A DNA stretch of 64,000 nucleotides from positions 611,478 to 675,477 of the forward strand of contig JAAEAF010000103.1 of NCBI GenBank assembly GCA_011037195.1, read 5' to 3'. Source of the DNA: Triatoma infestans (Eukaryota > Arthropoda > Insecta > Hemiptera > Reduviidae). The position numbers were made by a program, and so were the translations under genes. The notes below the pieces were generated by a model that saw nothing but the letters and a program-made list of their open reading frames with translations, was not told where the DNA came from and ran no database searches. Within the stretch, counting starts at the first letter, position 1; every line of letters begins with the position of its first letter. Positions 1 through 10,046 of this stretch are shown here, piece after piece.

Positions 1-279
1 TAAGATTGCATACTTTTCGAAAAACAAATGGACTTAGTGGACAATATTCTAAACATGTAATGTTCAGGAACAGTTTCCTTCTGAATTCAAAAGTAATTTG
101 ATTAGCTTTTTCCATTATAATGCCAATAGGAGTGCTATTTAAATAACTCATACATAATCTCGACACATTTATTTTGAATTTTGTCCATACTACTAAGTTT
201 AGATCTACATGCTTTACTGTAAAATAAACTTCCGAACTCTATAATGGCTTTGATTGCTGTCCAATAAAACAATAGACTC

Positions 280-637
280 GTAGAAGGATCTCTACCCGAC
301 ATTACTCATTACGTAGAAGGATTTCTGCCCGACATTACTCATTATGTAGAAAGATCTATACCCGACATTACTCATTACATAGAAGGATCTTAACGACATT
401 ACTCATTACGTAGAAGGATCTCTACCCGACATTACTCATTACGTAGAAGGATCTCTACCCGACATTACTCATTACATAGAAGGATCTTAACGACATTACT
501 CATTACGTAGAAGGATCTCTACCCGACATTACTCATTACACAGAAGGATCTCTACCCGACATTACTCATTACATAGAATAATCTCTAACGACATTACTCA
601 TTACGTAGAAGGATCTCTACCCGACATTACTCATTAT
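280..637. repeat. 33-bp minisatellite, 11 units
   Basis: Eleven head-to-tail units read directly: eight of 33 bp, two of 31 bp (379-409, 476-506) and one of 32 bp (573-604). The core of each unit is GACATTACTCATTA, joined to GTAGAAGGATCTCTACCC. The two 31-bp units are identical, each begins ATAG, and each has lost two bases in the same place. Between and after them the order is 31-33-33-31-33-33, which gives a ~97-bp higher-order period. No gene is visible around it. Confidence 0.97.
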
Positions 638-1735
638 CTTTTTTTCATAAATTAAGAAATTTACACCCTCAAATATTTTTGAAAAGTAAAAATTCAATTT
701 TACAAACAAGATCAATAAACTGAAGTAATAAAACTCAATAATACAGAAAAAATATTGAAAGTAATAAAAGTTTGGAAAGAGTAAACATTTACATTATCTA
801 GGGCAATATAATTTTATAAGTGTTTTGTTATGTTTGAAGTAAACTATTGTTTACTATTGTGTACATTGTTTATTATTGTAAACTATTGAATATGTTGAAG
901 TAAAATATTATCCCATTTTTTTTTTATTGTATTAAATGCAAAAAATAATGCGTTCCATCAGATGTTAAGCCAAATTTCTGGGAAGTATTAATGCATAGTA
1001 TTTGGCCAGGTGCTGAAAGGAAAATGATTCTTTTTTTGCGCAATAAAAAGAAAGATGTATGGAGAGGCAAATGAGCTTCAAGTTCTCTAAAAACCAACAT
1101 TAAAGGCTGATTATGAAAACGCCTTGTTGTAAATAAGCTTGTAACATTGTGTAGCTGATAATCTCACAGGCTTCCCTTAATGCGTCCGAGAAACATAATC
1201 ATGATAATGTTCCAATAAGATTCACAATCGGCACTTGCATTGAATAAATATTATAATAAATAAATTCATAAGTTAGATGTTGAGGAGCGATCAAAGAAAA
1301 AACTACTTGTTTATAAACGTTCCCGCATATTTATTCATTACCATTGTAATGAAATACACAGGGGCTATACAAATGCTATAGAATTTAAGAAAAAATATAT
1401 TAATATCAAAGAAAAAAAAAATAAATAAAAACCAATAACATAGTTATATAATTTAATAAAATAAAATCGTATATAACATTCTTATATCTATTCCATTTTA
1501 AGGCATTTTGTGAAATGCGTTGTTAAATATTGCAAATTCGGCTGGACGGATTTTCAAGCGGTTTGCAACCATTTGATTCAGAATTTTCTTGAAAATGTTG
1601 AGAGGGGTGAAGGGTTGTACGTGTCAGAGGGGTGAAGCCCCCTTCCGTGGGGTTGGACTCCGAAGGCGCCAAGGAGGGCAGAACCCTCCTAGTATAGATA
1701 TAAAAATTTAATATTTCTATTTGTATTTAAAAAAT
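638..1735. other. AT-rich non-coding DNA with one GC-rich patch
   Basis: No coding signal or recognised element was found. The stretch is AT-rich, except for a compact G/C-rich patch at about 1595-1705. That patch contains short self-complementary pieces (GGAGGG ... ACCCTCC near 1672-1700) and could be a remnant of a structured small repeat. It is probably part of the ATP1B-like intron. Confidence 0.5.
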
Positions 1736-2186
1736 ATATATAGAATTTTCCCTTCAAATTAAACTTTTTTCTAATTAAAGTATTTCCTGTTTCTTAATAA
1801 TTTTTTTCCCGCATTATTTTTTTTTAACCAAATTGTTACTTATTGTGAATAATTTGAACAATTTCCCCACCAAATAAATATTTTTTGATACAAAAATTTC
1901 CTAATTTTGAACACTTTAAACCACAATTGAGTACAATAAAACATATTTAAACTAGTCTGTCACCTTTTTTCACCTCATTTTGAACAATTTAGCCAAACTA
2001 ATTTGTTTCTGAACTTCACTCTGTAACCTCATTTTGGACCACTTTGAACACCTATTGATCCTTCTTCAAACCGATTTAGTAACCATTTGGTTCAAAATAG
2101 TGTTTAATGCGGAAGAAAAATTGTTCAAAAGTAGGAAATACTTTGGTTAAACAAAAAGGTTTAATTTAAATGGAAAATGCTATATG
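1736..2186. mobile_element. Fold-back element, ~80-bp inverted arms
   Basis: The left arm (1736-1816) is complementary to the right arm (2104-2186), with some mismatches. Shared blocks include AAAGTATTTCCT with AGGAAATACTTT, and CCCGCATTA with TAATGCGG. The ~285-bp middle repeats TTTGAAC-like words and has no ORF. The structure fits a small non-autonomous fold-back or MITE-type element. No target-site duplication was identified. Confidence 0.65.
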
Positions 2187-2340
2187 TTAAATTAAATGGT
2201 CGCCCCTCGAATCCAATTTACAAATTTATTGAGACAATATGATCAGTAAGTTCAACCATTTGTTGGAATAAAGTAGAAAAAGTAAAATATTGGATTAGGG
2301 GCCTAATCCACTACGTGATCAATTTTTTATTCTGTTTTTT

Positions 2341-2998
2341 TACTTGTATTGTAATCGTGTCAAATTTTCGATATTGAGTTTCACCGGAAATATCCATTTT
2401 GAGGTCCCCTGAGTCCAAAATGTGGTTTTTAGCAAATGGTCTGTGTGTGTGTGTGTGTGTGAACAGCATAGCTCAAAAACGAAAATCGTAGAAAGTTCGA
2501 ACTTGATATTCCGTTTAGTTATCACCATGGGATCCAACAGTGGGCCATCTGTAAAAATTCTTCGACCCGAAGTATCACGTTACTAAATGAATTTTTCACT
2601 TTTTCGCGATTTTCTCAAAAATGGCTCCGACGATTTTCATGAAACATCTTAAATAAACTAAACATACAAAGATCTACAACTTTTATTTAAAACATTTCTC
2701 TGGAAAAATTCTTTTAAGGGCACTTTTTGAGGAAAGGGGTGGGGACATGTTTTTCTCTAAAGTGCTATCATAGTTGATTATAACAATTCTATCATCCAAA
2801 CAAAATTAATTAGAAATAAATAGATGGCCTAAATTCCAAGTTTTAAGAAAATTTGTAAGCCGGAAGTGCGCTTTTTTACTGAACAGTTTTTTCAGTTTTC
2901 GACGAATTTCGTTAATTTGTGTTCACAAACCTTTGTCAATTATAAATTTGAGAACAGGAGTAAGAGAAAGTTGTGTGAGTGTTTCACACCGGATTTTT
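2341..2998 (+). repeat. Family A copy, one-module form
   Basis: The copy has the conserved head (ATCGTGTCAAATTTTCGAT ... ACCGGAAATATCC ... GT-repeat ... GAACAGCATAGCTCAAAAACG), then a single internal module (GCGATTTTCTCAAAAATGGC ... AAGGGCACTTTTTGAGG), then the tail ending GAGTAAGAGAAAGTTGTGTG and a hairpin. The first ~15 bp of the head, with the 5' hairpin, are missing or diverged. A 9-bp palindrome (TGGATTAGG/CCTAATCCA, 2291-2310) lies just upstream. Any ORF here is an accident of the repeat. Confidence 0.9.
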
Positions 2999-5551
2999 AT
3001 AAATCTATTATAACTTATTTATATTAATTTGAGTTTCTTAATAAATAGACGCCCCTTCCGATTTATTAAACAAAGATGGTAGTCAGTGCTTAATTCAATC
3101 TGTTGAAAAACGTTTAGCTCTGTCAAGTCATCTACAGAGACCATAATAGCCCTCAGTATGATTTTCTGATAGAAAAATTTAGGAGATATTCTTCATTCCA
3201 AAAAAAAAAAAAAATCATTCATAGAAGCAAACAACCAACTGAATGACTAGAAAATTGTTACATTCATGAATGTACTGATTATGGCAGTAGTATTTATGAT
3301 CTTTAAAACAAGAATGTGGCTTGCTCTGCATAGGCAGCATGTCTCATAGTTTTTATAACCAGCCACGTAGCTATCCATTTTTGATATGACAAAGCAGTAT
3401 AATAAAGCATTTGGATGCTTTTAAATACAGATTTTTGAAGAAAAAAATCTGTTGAGATACTCTTAATAAGAAAGATGTCTAAAGATCATCATTACAGAAT
3501 ATTTGCATTTGTGCATTCCTCTTTTATTTGTATTTACAATTTATCAAACACAAAAATGAATCCATTACAGCACCCTTTAAACATTTCAAGCATCACTGAG
3601 TATGATTTGTTTATTAAAGTTTAGCCTTGTGCAGCCGCTATGATCTCTACTTATAGAGCTGGCTCGAAGATGCAGTTTTTTAAGCAGGAATTCATATTAC
3701 CTCTTGAGATGTTGCAATGCTGCTTATTTCTTTTTAAGAGTCCCTTAATCGAAATATGTATTAAGTTTTATATAAACGTGTCAAAAAAAGAAAAGTGTAT
3801 ATATATATATCTTATTTAAATATTAAATTCTAGATCTTGCGCAACAATCAAGAAGAATTCGCACATGTTCATATATAAGATATTTTTTATAATCAGTAAA
3901 TTTTTTCTTAATCATTGACCAATAAATATGTCAGACATAAAGTAAAAATTATTTTTTTCATAATCAGTTTATCAATTAAATTAAATATTTACATAACTTT
4001 AAAATTAATTTTTAGTTTTATTCGAAATCTGCACAAATTTGTGTTTACTTAAATAATAAATAAATAAATATAAAAATTAATTAAATAACAAATTATTTAT
4101 TAAAAAGTAGAGTTTATCAATAAAAATAAAAGATAACACCACCTTTATTATTAATTTCTACTACTTCATTAATAAAAATTATCGATCAAATTCCAAATTA
4201 ATAATTAGGTTATCAGTTTTTATAATTAAAGGAGACAGTAATAATAACACTTCTGTCAAGGACGCTATTATTGTTATTAAATTTAAGTATTTATTAATTT
4301 TTTTTTTTTAAATAGCATAAAATCAATTATATTTTTGTTAAATATTGACTGAAGCATTTCCCACTGTGAGTTTCAATGGCAACAGATATTTTTAGCAGCT
4401 GTTTCACTTTAACACTACTAGATTTACGTGACCAGCCAATTTGACGGATTTGTTTTTATACTTAGTTGTTCCATAGCGTATTGAACATAGAGGTTTTTTT
4501 TATGTAAGATAAACAAGCACACTTCAAACATCTAGATTGTATGGACCATCTGTCTCATAAAACAAATATATTTCCTTAATCTTTTTTCGCAAAGGCGCGC
4601 CTCGAACAGTAATGTTCTTGTCCTTTTCTACTTACCATGATTTATGCTGCTCTCAGTAACTCAGATATGCTGGTAAGCAACTCAAATTTGAAAAAAAAAT
4701 GGTATCTGCTCGGATAATCAGGCTGCATAGAAGGTACTTAATCCAATTATATTTTTGCTTCTAACTAGATGCGAATGTTCTAGAACAGACTTGGACTAAG
4801 TATGACCCGCACTGTGACCAGATTCTATCACAGAACACAGATTCCATATTGTGTTCTGTATACATCAAATTGAGAGCTATTAGCAATTAAAAGATAATTC
4901 TAATACATATATTTATTATTTTTGTTGAATTTCCAAAATATAATTAAGTTTAATTAGTTTATTAGGTTGCTTAGGTACCCATATGGCCCGCGACCTGACA
5001 TAAGAGTAAAAAACTGGTCCTCTAGTATAGATCACAAAGTTTGCATACCACTGGTCAGGAAAAAGCCGTATCAATTCTTTTCATTGGTTCCAAATCTGCC
5101 TATTACAAATCGCTGGACACATATTTGTTTAGCTTCCAGGCATGGAAATTTCATAGGATTCGTCTATCTCTAAGGATCAGTTCAGTGGGTTGTTCAGTCC
5201 AAAGTACTGATTTCGAAGCCAAACAGGATTCTTGGTGTTTGTGATTTATGAACAACTTAATGAATGCATCCCTTACAAGACAAAAGTGGTTTGACATCTC
5301 TACATAACAGTGTTTACATTAAGACCTCTTTTGTAGAGTTTGTGTGACAAAAGAAGAAATATCCATTCTCTTATGACTTGGAGTTTAGAACTTTTGGTCG
5401 GAACCGTGTATCTACGGAGTTAGTTAAGCTTATTGCCCGATTTGTTCGGCTGTATTATCTTACAGAGTTTCCAAATCCAAATCTGTATTTTTAATCCGGA
5501 ATCTGTGGTCGTTGTTGATGTTATTATAATTTACAGTAGTTATGAGAGTCT
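2999..5551. other. Non-coding AT-rich stretch
   Basis: I see no protein-coding homology, RNA gene or clear mobile element. Around 4000-4350 the sequence is almost pure A/T with TTATTAAT-type words. The 4967-5640 part is less AT-rich, but its short open frames match no family I know. It is presumably intronic. Confidence 0.45.
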
Positions 5552-5606
5552 AGAGGAGCTTTGGATAGTACCGGGCTTAGTATCTTCCTGCAGACAAAAT
5601 AATAAA
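5552..5606 (+). repeat. SINE family B, 3'-end fragment
   Basis: GAGCTTTGGATAGTACCGGG and the following TCCTGCAGACAAAATAATAAA match the 3' end of the full SINE B copy at 21838-22122 (GGGCTTTGGATAGCATAGGG ... CCCACAGAC ... AATAAT). The tRNA-like head is absent. Confidence 0.65.
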
Positions 5607-6185
5607 TCCTGTAGGACATTACTAAGATTATATCTGTAATCAACCACCTATTCGGGGCTACTTTCTTTCTCTAAATCCTGAACCTATTACTGCACTCCAA
5701 ATCCACGTTAATCTCTTGCACATTAATCTTTAAGCAAATACATTACATTGATCCAGAAAGAGCTGATGATGTATAAATCAGTTTCCTATTTGTAATTTTG
5801 ATGAAGTTCTTTACCGCGTTGGCCCTGTTCTTAGACAAAAGATTTACCGGAATAAGCATCTAATAAATCCCTCCCTTGACCAAGTAAAGAAAGAAACCAA
5901 GTAAAGAATAATGCATAGATTAAACTGCTTACAGAAAGATTTTTTGCTCATATTCATATTAATATTCCATAAATGTTATAAGGTGGTTTGAATTACTGAA
6001 ACAAAATATTAACATTGAAACAGGAATATATATATATGTAGGTACTCTTTTTAAATTTCATAGTATTATCATTATTAATATCACTAATTATCCTTAATAT
6101 ACAATAATGCCAGCAAAGAACCAGATTCATTTTTTTTTTTAATTTTGAAAACTTTTTTTAATTTTCTCAGAACTAAAAAAAACCT
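5607..6185. other. Non-coding stretch
   Basis: Nothing recognised. There is a short TA microsatellite (6028-6036) and a poly-T tract. No supported ORF. Confidence 0.45.
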
Positions 6186-6412
6186 ATGGCGTAACAGCCT
6201 TTGAAAGGCTTAGGCTTGCCAGACGGCGATTTGTATTGGGGGCGTGCGCGTTAAGGATGCCGCAGTTCCCTCGCCGTTTTAGTTCCCGCCTTCGCTACCT
6301 AGGTGCGCTACCAACTGTAGCTTCCCACTTTTTCACACGATGCTGGGTGCCCTCACTGAAATCGAACCCTGAATTTTCGTACCAAAAGCGAGTGCGCTAG
6401 CATGTATACCAA
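6186..6412 (-). repeat. SINE family A, nearly full copy
   Basis: Read on the minus strand, the copy starts with a degenerate tRNA-like head: A-box-like GCTAGCGCACTCGC and B-box-like GGGTTCGATTT. It continues into a body (GGTAGCGAAGGCGGGAACTA ... CAAATCGCCGTCTGGCAAGC) shared with copies at 29968, 33802, 34150 and 39990. This is a Pol III-type retroposon that would depend on a LINE for movement. It is the best-preserved copy of this family here. Confidence 0.75.
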
Positions 6413-7759
6413 CAGGTGAGGACCTTAAGAAGTATTCATATAAGAATTCAAATAAAAAGTAAAAAACACATTTCATATAGTGAAATATTTTTTATAATAA
6501 GTTGGCTAAGTATGAGAAGGCAAAATGAAAGAGACTGACTGTCTTTATACTTTTCACTAATGCTAAAATAAGCAGGACATTAGATAAATATATGGAATAA
6601 ATCTTCTTTTGAAACTTCACCCCATAAATTACAGTTACTACTTGGTTCAATTTTATACGTCATCTTTTCAAGGTCAAAGAAATGGTGTATTTATTGATAG
6701 ATCTAAGCTGGGCAAAAAAAAAGAAGAATATGTTATGGGTAAGAGAATTACAAGGTACTGTTGTCGATGTGAACTATTACCACCTAAATGAGGATTAATA
6801 CATACTACTAGAATAATTGTATAATCTGTCGAGATCTTTATAAAAAAAAAAAAATATATATATATATTTCTAATAGAGGAGGAATCAATCATCTTTAATC
6901 AAAAATTTCCAGGAATTATTTGATTCTTGCAACTGATTCCATAAAAGATTCAAGGTTTAGGAAACGTTAATTATCACTTCCACGAATGCACGAAAGTATT
7001 TTATCAAGGCATGCTTCAAAACATACCAGCTAAATATTAACTGAGCCTATCTTCTATTCGCTAATGAGTTTAGCTCTCGAGTACAGAAAGTAATAAAATA
7101 AATTCAACCAGGAAATCAATTCCTTTTTGCTCGCGTCTGAGGCAAATAAAGAAATGCCAGTCATAATATTATTTTGAAAAAACTATACTGCTAAAAATAG
7201 CCTAAAAAATAGTAAATATTATCTTTTGATATCTTTAAAGAAGTGTTAGAATAAAAATAAAAAATAAAAACTTATCTGTTCCGATTATTTCGAAATGCAA
7301 TAATAAATATTATGAATGAAGATAAACATATTAATTTGTTATTATTAATAAATTATTTGCTTTAACGTTGACCTTGTGATAGATAATAAGTGGATCACTT
7401 AATTTGTTTAAAAATGGCGGACAAAAGTAGGATCAAAGGCGCCTAAAGCCCTTGAAAATTGTCAAGATTTGTAGGTAATTATATTATAATCTTTTTACTA
7501 CAATGTATGATTACTTGAGAATAATAAATAAAATATTTTTTCAAATCTGATCCTGCTCACAAGGGATACTAAAAATGTAATGTGTACAGTAATAGTAGTG
7601 CTTTTCCCGCAGTAATTAAATCTTGTTGCTTTCCAACAAGCCTCATTGGGATTTTCTATTTATAATATTCGTGAGACCAATAGTAGTTGTCTCCGTGTTA
7701 GTTGCTGATCCACTTCGGGATATAATAAAATATGCACCTTATGTGCACGTATGTTTAAT
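6413..7759. other. Non-coding stretch
   Basis: No coding or repeat homology recognised. It is AT-rich, with an A-run and TA microsatellite near 6842-6868. The short open frames at 6609-6892 on both strands have low-complexity translations and no family resemblance. Confidence 0.45.
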
Positions 7760-7838
7760 TCTGAGGTCCTCACGCGTTGCTCTATCTACTTGCTAGCGTA
7801 CTTGCTTTTGGTGCGAAAATTCAGGGTTCGACTCTCTT
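7760..7838 (+). repeat. SINE family A, head only
   Basis: TGCTAGCGTACTTGCTTTTG followed by GGTGCGAAAATTCAGGGTTC closely matches the tRNA-like head of family A SINEs, including the B box GGGTTCGAC. The usual SINE A body does not follow. Instead there is a purine-rich stretch (7860-8100) in which GATGGAACGAAC occurs twice ~146 bp apart, so the head may be fused to a different body. Confidence 0.6.
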
Positions 7839-8153
7839 GTCAGTTCTACCTTTACAATTTACAAGATGGAACGAACGAAAAGAAGAACGAAAAGGACCCA
7901 CCAAGCTCGTTCGAAAGAAAAAGCAAGGAAAAAAGACATTTGGCCCCACGACGCCACCCAGAAAAAGAAAGAGGTTGAAGTTGCTAGTCATAGAGGGGGA
8001 GGTTAGGTGGGATGGAACGAACAGAAACCACCACCCTCGTTCAAAGGGAAAATAAGAAGGATAATGGACGACAGGGCACATCACGTCGTCCAAAAAAAAA
8101 AGAAAGGATGGGAGGTGAATATAGATAAATAATAAATAACAATACAAAATATA

Positions 8154-9049
8154 CAGGGTCCGGCAGAAACAATGAACAGGTTTTAATTTGCAGTTGTTGA
8201 AAATATCCCGCACTTTTTCGTTGGGTATGTATGGCAGCCTGTAAAGTTGCCATTGGAGATTTGGTCGCCAAATCACTCATTTGTTTTGTTTGGTTTCCAA
8301 GGAGTCAGTTAGCCATGGAACGTTGGAATGTAAGGGAGTGTATTTGTGCCGTAGAATGGTTTATTAGAACTCGTTCAATAACAGATGCTCACCGGGCATT
8401 TCGGCGGGAGTTAAATCGACGAGATGCCCCTTCTCATCTCGCAATTCATCGTTGGGTGAAACAATGGCATGAACAAGGCGATGTGATATACAAATCACCT
8501 CCAGGTCGACCCCTGGAAAAAACGTTGCTAGATTTTAACTTTTCTTGTGCCAAATTTGCATGAATTTGCAAACGGTGGAGATTTATGGTATCAACAAGAT
8601 GGTGCCACTGCGCACATTGCAAGAATTAGCATGGGAGTTCTGCGGAATTTGTTCCCTGGACGTCTAATTTCTCGCTTCGGAGATGTGTTGTGGCCACCTC
8701 GTTCACCAGACCTCACAGCGCCTGACTACTTTCTTTGTGGTTATCTCAAGGAAAAAGTCTACGAAGAAAGGCCTGCAAATTTGGAGGAACTAAAGGAGCG
8801 CATCCGAGAAGAAATAAACAAGAGTTCAACCAGAAACATTCACAAGAGTAATGAAAAGCTTCCGCCGCCGCATACAGCAATGCATTCAGAGTGATGGTGC
8901 CCACTTAAAAGATGTATTCAAAAAAAGATTGATGTTTCTTATTTTCCAAGAACTGTATTTAAGGTGATGTAGTAATACATATTGGTAATGTGCTGGTAAT
9001 TACAATAATTTTCAACTTGAAACCTGTTCATTGTTTCTGCCGGACCCTG
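8154..9049 (+). mobile_element. Mariner-like element (DD41D type), internally deleted
   Basis: The element is bounded by perfect 30-bp terminal inverted repeats: 8154-8183 starts CAGGGTCCGGCAGAAACAAT, and 9020-9049 is its exact reverse complement. Each end is flanked by the TA dinucleotide expected of Tc1/mariner target duplication (8152-8153, 9050-9051). At 896 bp it is shorter than a complete element, because the central part of the transposase is gone. Perfect ends and long readable protein pieces suggest fairly recent movement, perhaps helped by a transposase made elsewhere. Confidence 0.93.
8315..8967 (+). pseudogene. Mariner-like transposase remnant, deleted and frameshifted
   Basis: The N-terminal part (8315-8509) reads MERWNVRECICAVEWFIRTR and continues to KSPPGRP, the first helix-turn-helix of the DUF4817-type mariner proteins. 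It then jumps to the C-terminal catalytic part (from ~8547), so the second DNA-binding region and the first catalytic Asp are missing. The second Asp is in WYQQDGATAH and the third in PPRSPDLTAPDYFL, with 41 residues between them. A further frameshift near 8845 moves the end (RRRIQQCIQSDGAHLKDVF) into another frame, stopping at 8967. It cannot make an active enzyme. The ATG at 8315 is preferred over 8231 because family similarity starts there. Confidence 0.9.
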
Positions 9050-9051
9050 TA

Positions 9052-9772
9052 TTTTATTACGAGAACAATTCACAGAGCTTAGCTTCCGCCTGCTGGAAGG
9101 TGAGGAATCGTCTAAACAATGTCGCGACAGCGTGCTGATATATACTGAAAAGTAGGCAGAGAGGGGGAAAAATATGAATGAACGCAACCTTCTTACCGCA
9201 TGTCCAAGCGCTTAAATGTAGTGCTAGTGGGAGAAGCGAATAAAAGCCTCCTACCTCTACCAAAGTAGTGGGAGTATAACATAAGATCAAGAGTGGGGGA
9301 AAATCACTTATATATAAGTGATTCTAATTCTCATTCTAATTCTAGCATCCTCTCCCTTAACGAGTCTCATCTCATTTATTTAATTTTAAACATATAATTT
9401 TGTTAGAACAATTCTACAATATTATTTAAACATATTACAAGATAAATTTTGTTATATTATTTTTTATAATATTTCAAATATTTAAAAACAATTTCTACAC
9501 CACAGTTTCTTCATAAGGCCGATTACCTTATAATAAAATAGTATGTGAAATCAGTTACACATTACGATACGTGCCTTGTGGCAAGCATTTTGGTTCATTA
9601 CGTTCATTTTAGGCTCATTTTTAGGTTCATTTTTGGTTCATGTATATAGTCAAGTTTCCACGTTCACTCACAAATAATGCTGTTAAATAAATATCATTTT
9701 TCCAATTATAGGAATGAGATCGTAAAATACTTCAAAAACAAATAATGCTGACCACTGAGATACCTTAGGTTC

Positions 9773-9773
<1 letters not shown>
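9052..9773. other. Non-coding stretch
   Basis: No gene. It holds a short perfect palindrome (TCACTTATATATAAGTGA, 9306-9323), tandem ATTCTAATTC-type words just after it, and a run of GGTTCATTTT-like words at 9591-9641. Confidence 0.45.

Positions 9774-9806
<33 letters not shown>
9774..9806. repeat. (ATT)n microsatellite
   Basis: About eleven ATT units. It abuts the end of the minus-strand SINE B copy at 9810-10046, so it is most simply that SINE's (AAT)n 3' tail. Confidence 0.9.
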
Positions 9807-9809
9807 TTT

Positions 9810-10046
9810 TAATTTAAGGCGCGTCAACATCTATGGTCATTGGCGCCCAGAGCCTTCTCAGTGCATGCCGGCCTCCGGACAGTGTTCTCTCGTTACAGAC
9901 AACACTGGACAGTCCAATCACCGGACAGAGTGAGCTGTAGAGGCTCCTAGGAAGAAAAAATCTAAGGGTAGCACAGCTGGACTCGAACCCGGTCTTCCGC
10001 GTGGGAGTCCAGTACGCTAACCACTTAGCTATTCCCTTCCCTCCAT
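9810..10046 (-). repeat. SINE family B, tRNA-derived, variant 3' end
   Basis: On the minus strand the head reads TAGCTAAGTGGTTAGCGTAC (A box) then GGGTTCGAGTCC (B box), a clear Pol III promoter arrangement. It is followed by the family B body (CTACCCTTAGA ... TCCTAGGAGCCTCTACAGCTC). The 3' part (CTGGGCGCCAATGACC ... GACGCGCCTTAAATT) differs from the copies at 21838 and 37563. An isolated piece of that variant 3' end recurs at 39872-39909. Confidence 0.85.

Noticed and set aside
7821..8276. 151-residue minus-strand open frame
   Set aside because: It is antisense to the SINE A head, the purine-rich body and the mariner left end; the translation is low-complexity.
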